64,000 nt of DNA from Phaeosaccion multiseriatum (lineage: Eukaryota; Ochrophyta, other classes). Every line of letters starts with the position of its first letter. Position 1 is the stretch's first letter. Under the pieces are notes generated by a model, which ran no database searches, was not told the origin of the DNA, and worked only from the letters and a program-made list of their open reading frames with translations. The position numbers and the translations under genes were made by a program. Of this stretch, positions 63,511 through 64,000 are shown piece by piece. The stretch lies in NCBI GenBank assembly GCA_965112735.1, contig OZ218959.1, positions 1,922,001 through 1,986,000 on the forward strand, read 5' to 3'.

Positions 63511-64000
63511 TGCTGCTGCAAGATGGCCGGAAAGGAGGAGGCGTCAGTATGGAGATGGGCGGCTTTGATTTTCGCAAACCAAGTCCAGATGCATCAGCGA
63601 CAGCAGCAGTTGGTGATACAGAAGCACCAACAGCAGCATCAGCAGCAGGAGCAGCAGCGGCGGTGGGTGGTGATACAGCAACCGCCGCAGCAGCGGCCGA
63701 AGGTCAGAAAGACGCAGACAGTCCCCCGGGGGGAGGGGAGGGAGACGACCAAAGCCACGTCCAAAGCCCATTACAACCTGCTCCTGTACCACCAACTGCT
63801 GTGCCACCAACTGCTGTGCCACCAACAGCTGTGGGTAGTGTGCCCTTGAGGCTCTTTCAATCTGAGCCCTTCTCGCCAAGCAGCGAGGGCAGCGGACGTC
63901 AGAGGCCCCGACCGCTATCGGAAGACATAGGACTTTCGCGGAGCCCAGCCATGAGGCCCGCGGCGACACCGCCCAAGAATGTGTGCTTTATCTGCTGTGC
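60513..64000 (+). CDS. TMEM185-like multi-pass membrane protein, 3' end outside the window (possible RING finger)
   Basis: Exons: 60513-61094, 61716-61844, 62080-62214 and 62475 to beyond 64000, all phase 0 so far. The first 140 residues are Ser-rich and polar. Membrane segments follow: VCDLIFFIFLLLKLQG, HWSWYVVLLPLWITDYVFI, FLVLFAPLWISVVLSFLI, LKVAWAVIFIPSWAMIIFI, MLLLASFVALTLGACSFAF and ILTPLICLYACMLLFLPWL. Repeated W-x-W-x-V and PLWI signatures are those of the Tmemb_185A family, whose biochemical role is not established. A long cytosolic Gly/Ala/Gln-rich tail ends in KNVCFICC at the window edge. This is a Cys-x2-Cys start compatible with a RING finger, but the rest is not visible. Confidence 0.8.
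61369..61510 (+). repeat. Duplicated 70-bp unit in intron 1 of the TMEM185-like gene
   Basis: Two copies of a unit containing GTGTATACTCTCCCATCCCT and CTCTCGAATC, each followed by a C run and TCTC repeats. Confidence 0.85.
63598..63683 (+). repeat. GTTGGTGATACAG motif, two exon copies in the TMEM185-like gene
   Basis: GCAGTTGGTGATACAGAAGC (encoding AVGDTEA) and GGTGGGTGGTGATACAGCAA (encoding VGGDTAT). Confidence 0.75.
63783..63833 (-). repeat. GTTGGTGGTACAG motif, antisense tandem triplet in an exon
   Basis: Three tandem CCACCAACTGCTGT-type units encoding PPTAV repeats in the TMEM185-like gene. Confidence 0.7.

Overview
This window is eukaryotic nuclear DNA. Genes are split by GT-AG introns of roughly 70-1,330 bp whose exon phases can be followed, and simple repeats are extraordinarily dense in both introns and exons. 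The gene content (a Zn2Cys6 regulator outside any obvious fungal setting, a secretory-pathway Ca/Mn ATPase, a TMEM185-type membrane protein that may end in a RING finger, a Regnase-like NYN nuclease) fits a protist or alga. A stramenopile, possibly a eustigmatophyte-type alga, is my best guess, but nothing here proves it. No rRNA, tRNA, CRISPR array or bacterial operon was seen.

Positions 1-8,100 are a repeat-rich, transposon-derived zone. It holds a gag-like zinc-knuckle ORF between two inverted 220-bp repeats, an array of 87-bp (29-codon) repeats interrupted by a 15-bp array, a broken tyrosine-recombinase C-terminus followed by a pair of 183-bp direct repeats, and an 18-bp array.

Positions 8,132-64,000 are genic. 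In order: a 14-exon gene of unknown function on the minus strand (8132-16393) with a 1.2-kb 23-bp minisatellite in one intron; a doubtful zinc-finger gene (17250-17905, -); a Zn2Cys6 transcription factor (18501-20979, +); a 13-exon unknown gene (21778-29588, -); a 9-exon ankyrin protein (29757-33840, +); a SWT1-like PIN nuclease (34074-36574, -); a TRF4-like poly(A) polymerase with a very long N-terminus (36876-42923, -); an SPCA-type Ca/Mn P-type ATPase (43268-48271, +); a small ankyrin protein (49565-50681, -); an IQ-motif coiled-coil protein (50913-57713, +); a Regnase-like NYN nuclease with TPR-like helices (57888-60051, -); and a TMEM185-like membrane protein cut by the window end (60513-64000, +). 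Exon models were built by hand from splice sites and phase. All complete models sum to whole codons. Three junctions needed a weak donor site and are flagged.

Three of the better-defined genes act on RNA (PIN nuclease, TRF4-like poly(A) polymerase, NYN nuclease), but nothing shows that they form one pathway. Most neighbours alternate strand, giving short divergent promoters (168-461 bp) and tight convergent ends (174-233 bp at two junctions).

The most unusual signal is a dispersed motif of about 19 bp, GCAGTTGGTGATACAGCAG, present at about 17 sites. Nearly all exon copies lie in the sense orientation and all intron copies in the antisense orientation, so exon and intron copies in the same pre-mRNA are complementary.
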